A model generated the notes under the pieces. It made no database searches. It was not told the DNA's origin and saw nothing but the letters and a program-made list of their open reading frames with translations. This document shows positions 61,661 through 64,000 of a stretch of 64,000 nt of DNA, piece by piece. The stretch lies in contig NZ_JBHSJJ010000007.1 in assembly GCF_042652345.1 (NCBI RefSeq), positions 248,001-312,000 on the forward strand, in the 5' to 3' direction. Source of the stretch: Negadavirga shengliensis (GTDB taxonomy: Bacteria > Bacteroidota > Bacteroidia > Cytophagales > Cyclobacteriaceae). Positions within the stretch are counted from its first letter, which is position 1; every line of letters begins with the position of its first letter. The position numbers and the translations under genes are program-made.

Positions 61661-62686
61661 ATGAAAGCACCTATTTTATCGGTAGTAATGCCCGTTTACA
61701 ACGGGGAAAAATATCTCAAGGAGGCCATAGATTGTGTCTTGATCCAAACTTTTGAAGATTTTGAGTTGATCATTATAGACGATGGTTCAAGGGACAATTC
61801 AGCCGCCATTATCGGGGAGTACAAAGACGTAAGGATCCGGTATTTAAAAAACGACAGAAACAGGGGAATTGCCTATACCCGAAACAGGGGATTGCAGGAG
61901 GCCAGGGGTGAATATCTGGCATGGATGGATTGCGATGATCTCATTTCCCCCGACAGATTCGAACTACAACTGGATTTCCTGGAGAAGCATCCCCGGTTTG
62001 GCATATGTGGCACCTGGCTTACCCGGTTTGATGAGACAAAATCCGAAGTGGCAAAATCACCCACAGACCCGGAACTGATCAAAGCCACTTTGCTGTTCAA
62101 ACCGGCAGTCTGGAATGCCACAGCCATGTATAGATTGTCCTGGGTTAGAGCAGCAGGTCTATCATTTGACACACGATTGACGGTGGCTGAGGATTATGAC
62201 TTTTATTATGAAGCAAGTAAACATTTTCCGATGGCCAACCTTCCACTTTCCCTGTATCAATACAGAGATTCAGAATCCAGCATTATGAGATCCTTCGAGC
62301 ATGAGGAGGAAAAAAGTCTGGCGATACATAAAATTATCTATGAAAAGGCTCTCCGGGATATGGGTGTAAATGCTACGGGCCAGCAACTTCAGCTTCATAG
62401 AAGGATTGGCTCCACCTACCTTTTCGAAACATTACAGGATTTTGAATCGGCGTTTCAGTGGTTAAAATACCTACAGAAAAAAAACGATGGGCCTGGGGTT
62501 TATGATCCGGTTGTTTTTTCCCGTGCCTTGGGTAACATGTTTTTCTTCATCAGCAAAAAAGCTTCACAGGTAGGGGTACGGGCTTTTTTCTTCTACATGA
62601 AAAAAAGAAAAGACTTCCATACAGTAAGCAATTATATGGTTCTCAAGCTGCTGATCAGATGCTTGATAAAATACCGCCGGTTTTAA
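61661..62686 (+). CDS. Family 2 glycosyltransferase
   Basis: 341-residue GT-A transferase: PILSVVMPVYNGEKYLKEAI, LIIIDDGSRDNS, NRGIAYTRNRGLQEARGEY, AWMDCDDLISPDRF (DxD) and TVAEDYDFYYEAS (ED motif). The C-terminal part is helical. The ATG at 61661 is taken rather than a TTG two codons upstream. It follows the polymerase gene by 26 bases. Specificity unknown. Confidence 0.88.
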   Translation: MKAPILSVVMPVYNGEKYLKEAIDCVLIQTFEDFELIIIDDGSRDNSAAIIGEYKDVRIRYLKNDRNRGIAYTRNRGLQEARGEYLAWMDCDDLISPDRFELQLDFLEKHPRFGICGTWLTRFDETKSEVAKSPTDPELIKATLLFKPAVWNATAMYRLSWVRAAGLSFDTRLTVAEDYDFYYEASKHFPMANLPLSLYQYRDSESSIMRSFEHEEEKSLAIHKIIYEKALRDMGVNATGQQLQLHRRIGSTYLFETLQDFESAFQWLKYLQKKNDGPGVYDPVVFSRALGNMFFFISKKASQVGVRAFFFYMKKRKDFHTVSNYMVLKLLIRCLIKYRRF

Positions 62687-62710
62687 AAAGGATTTGATTT
62701 TTCTGTACAA

Positions 62711-63832
62711 ATGTCTAAAAAAGAAAAAGTGAAAAAACTATTGATTGCCACCAAAGCACAATATGGATACCATGTAGATCCCTACAAATACGGATATTAT
62801 ATAAAAGAGAGTTATGAAATCACTCATATAAGTTGGGATTTCGGTTTACCGAGAGCTCCGGAAAAGGGATTGAAAACCATATACATTTCCCGGAAGGGTA
62901 ACAAAATACTGCGTTACTACAGGTTTCTTAAAGAAATCCACAGGGAAATCCGATCGCAGTCCTATGATATCGTGTTTATGGTATATTTTGCGGGATGTTC
63001 CCTTATAAAGCTGCTTAATCCCGGAAAAACATTCAATATCGACATCCGGACCGCTACGGATACCAAAAACGAAACCGTTAACTTTTTAAAAGATGCCTTA
63101 TTAAAATGGGAATGCGCCCGATTTGAACACCTTACTATCCTCAGTCATGGCCTGGCAGAGAGATTGGGGATGAGGAATTACCATTATCTGCCTTTGGGAG
63201 GTGAGCCCTTTTGTAAAAAGGATAAAAATTTTGAAAAGGCCCATTTTCTCTATGTAGGAACATTGGAAAACAGGAATCTCATCACTTTTGTCAGGGGGTT
63301 TCACCGGTTTTTAAAAGTGGATGAGGCTTCCAACGCCTCCACTTTGCTGACGATCATTGGCGACGGGCCAGGAAATGAACTCGCGGAAATCCGGGATTAT
63401 ATCCATCAACATGCTTTGGAAAAACATATTGTGACCACGGGATATATCCAAAACGACAATTTATCCGCCCATTTTGACCTTGCCAATATAGGGGTCTCTT
63501 TTGTGCCTATGACGCCCTATTATGACCACCAACCCCCTACCAAAACCTATGAGTATTTGCTGTCAGGCATGCCTGTACTGGCCACCGCCACCACGGAAAA
63601 CAGGAAAATCATCGATGAATCCTGTGGGGTCCTGATGAGAGATGATGAAGAGGCTGTTGCTGCAGGCCTTGAGGAAATCGTAAAAAAACTTGGCCATTTT
63701 GATTCCCGCACCATCAGAATGCGGTGCCGCGAAAGTGCTTGGTCCAATATCTCACAAAAGAACCTTAAACCTTATTTGGATTCGCTCTCATCGCCAGCAG
63801 ATTTTTCCTTCCATTCCCAATTACAGGCTTAA
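62711..63832 (+). CDS. Family 4-like glycosyltransferase
   Basis: 373-residue GT-B-type protein. The first half has YGYHVDPYKYGYYIKESYEI and FNIDIRTATDTKNETVNF; the second half has HFLYVGTLENRNLITFVRGF, LTIIGDGPGNELAEIRDYI and KTYEYLLSGMPVLATATTEN, the donor-binding helix, in which Glu of TYEYL may take the family role. It lies 24 bases after the GT2 gene in the same operon. Confidence 0.85.
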   Translation: MSKKEKVKKLLIATKAQYGYHVDPYKYGYYIKESYEITHISWDFGLPRAPEKGLKTIYISRKGNKILRYYRFLKEIHREIRSQSYDIVFMVYFAGCSLIKLLNPGKTFNIDIRTATDTKNETVNFLKDALLKWECARFEHLTILSHGLAERLGMRNYHYLPLGGEPFCKKDKNFEKAHFLYVGTLENRNLITFVRGFHRFLKVDEASNASTLLTIIGDGPGNELAEIRDYIHQHALEKHIVTTGYIQNDNLSAHFDLANIGVSFVPMTPYYDHQPPTKTYEYLLSGMPVLATATTENRKIIDESCGVLMRDDEEAVAAGLEEIVKKLGHFDSRTIRMRCRESAWSNISQKNLKPYLDSLSSPADFSFHSQLQA

Positions 63833-63854
63833 AAAACCAAGTCATGAAATCGAC

Positions 63855-63903
63855 ATGATTAAAATAATCATTAGATACACAGGGCAATGATTATTTTAGT
63901 CAT
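63855..63903. terminator. Hairpin between transferase genes
   Basis: Inverted repeat of 18 bases with one mismatch (ATGATTAAAATAATCATT / AATGATTATTTTAGTCAT) with a 13-base loop, followed by the palindrome CCCGAAAGCTTTCGGG at 63907-63922. It could attenuate or end the operon before the last gene. Confidence 0.55.
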
Positions 63904-63956
63904 CATCCCGAAAGCTTTCGGGACCATCTGACCATTGAAAAACAAAATATAAACAG

Positions 63957-64000
63957 ATGAAAGATTTACCTTTGAATATTTTGTATGTTACCAACATGTA
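63957..64000 (+). CDS. Start of a further gene, probably a glycosyltransferase
   Basis: ATG at 63957 and 14 codons (MKDLPLNILYVTNM) before the window ends. The hydrophobic strand followed by Thr-Asn is the way many GT4 transferases begin, and the locus fits, but too little is visible for certainty. Confidence 0.45.
   Translation, partial: MKDLPLNILYVTNM

Noticed and set aside
1..64000. CRISPR arrays, tRNA or rRNA genes, intact insertion sequences, prophage genes
   Set aside because: I looked for regularly spaced repeats, cloverleaf patterns and transposase or phage motifs and saw none that hold up.

Overview
The window looks like a chromosomal piece of a Bacteroidota bacterium, most likely of the Cyclobacteriaceae type. 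The evidence is Bacteroidota-style promoters (TTTG, 19 bases, TAnnTTTG) at two places, an UpxY-like NusG paralogue, PVC-type CxxCH lipoproteins, Tat-exported metabolic enzymes and an SLBB polysaccharide exporter. This is inferred from gene families, without a database search. I saw no rRNA, tRNA, CRISPR array or intact insertion sequence.

Bases 1-16,989 are mostly housekeeping and periplasmic metabolism: a GH3 hexosaminidase (cut by the window edge), a sodium:solute symporter, two large HEAT/cytochrome c lipoproteins, cysH, an MFS permease, a GluQ-like synthetase, an exported aminotransferase and a Tat-exported hydroxypyruvate-isomerase-like barrel. They end with a WecA-like initiating phosphosugar transferase and a UDP-glucuronate epimerase.

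Bases 17,300-43,218 hold a leftward Wzx/Wzy-type surface polysaccharide locus. Read in the direction of transcription: manC, fcl, gmd (GDP-L-fucose), the SLBB exporter, a tract of toxin-antitoxin (TA) remnants, wzx, a nitroreductase, a pyruvyl transferase, wzz, two GT2s, a GT4, a putative wzy, another GT4, the capE-capF-capG set for UDP-L-FucNAc, a WbuB-like transferase and wzi. The central cassette is visibly poorer in GC than its flanks. At each edge there is a decayed copy of the 3' end of the flanking outer-membrane gene (wzi on the left, the SLBB exporter on the right), with TA genes between the intact end and the relic. The wzi gene itself changes base composition abruptly near 18,600. 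I read this as the scars of cassette exchange and TA insertion.

Bases 43,466-54,928 start with a NusG-like regulator and a GH15 enzyme. An accessory tract follows (higA with a dead higB, frameshifted dinD, a zinc-ribbon protein), then ssb, an aldo/keto reductase relic, hslV, the pyruvate dehydrogenase E2 gene, an SRAP protein with an altered active-site motif and a metallo-hydrolase.

Bases 55,290-64,000 carry a second, rightward polysaccharide operon (wzc tyrosine kinase, GT14, wzx, putative wzy, GT2, GT4 and a further transferase cut by the window end). It lies behind a well-matched promoter and a leader of about 330 bases.

Across the window, recognisable toxin genes of the TA loci are broken or missing while several antitoxins stay open.
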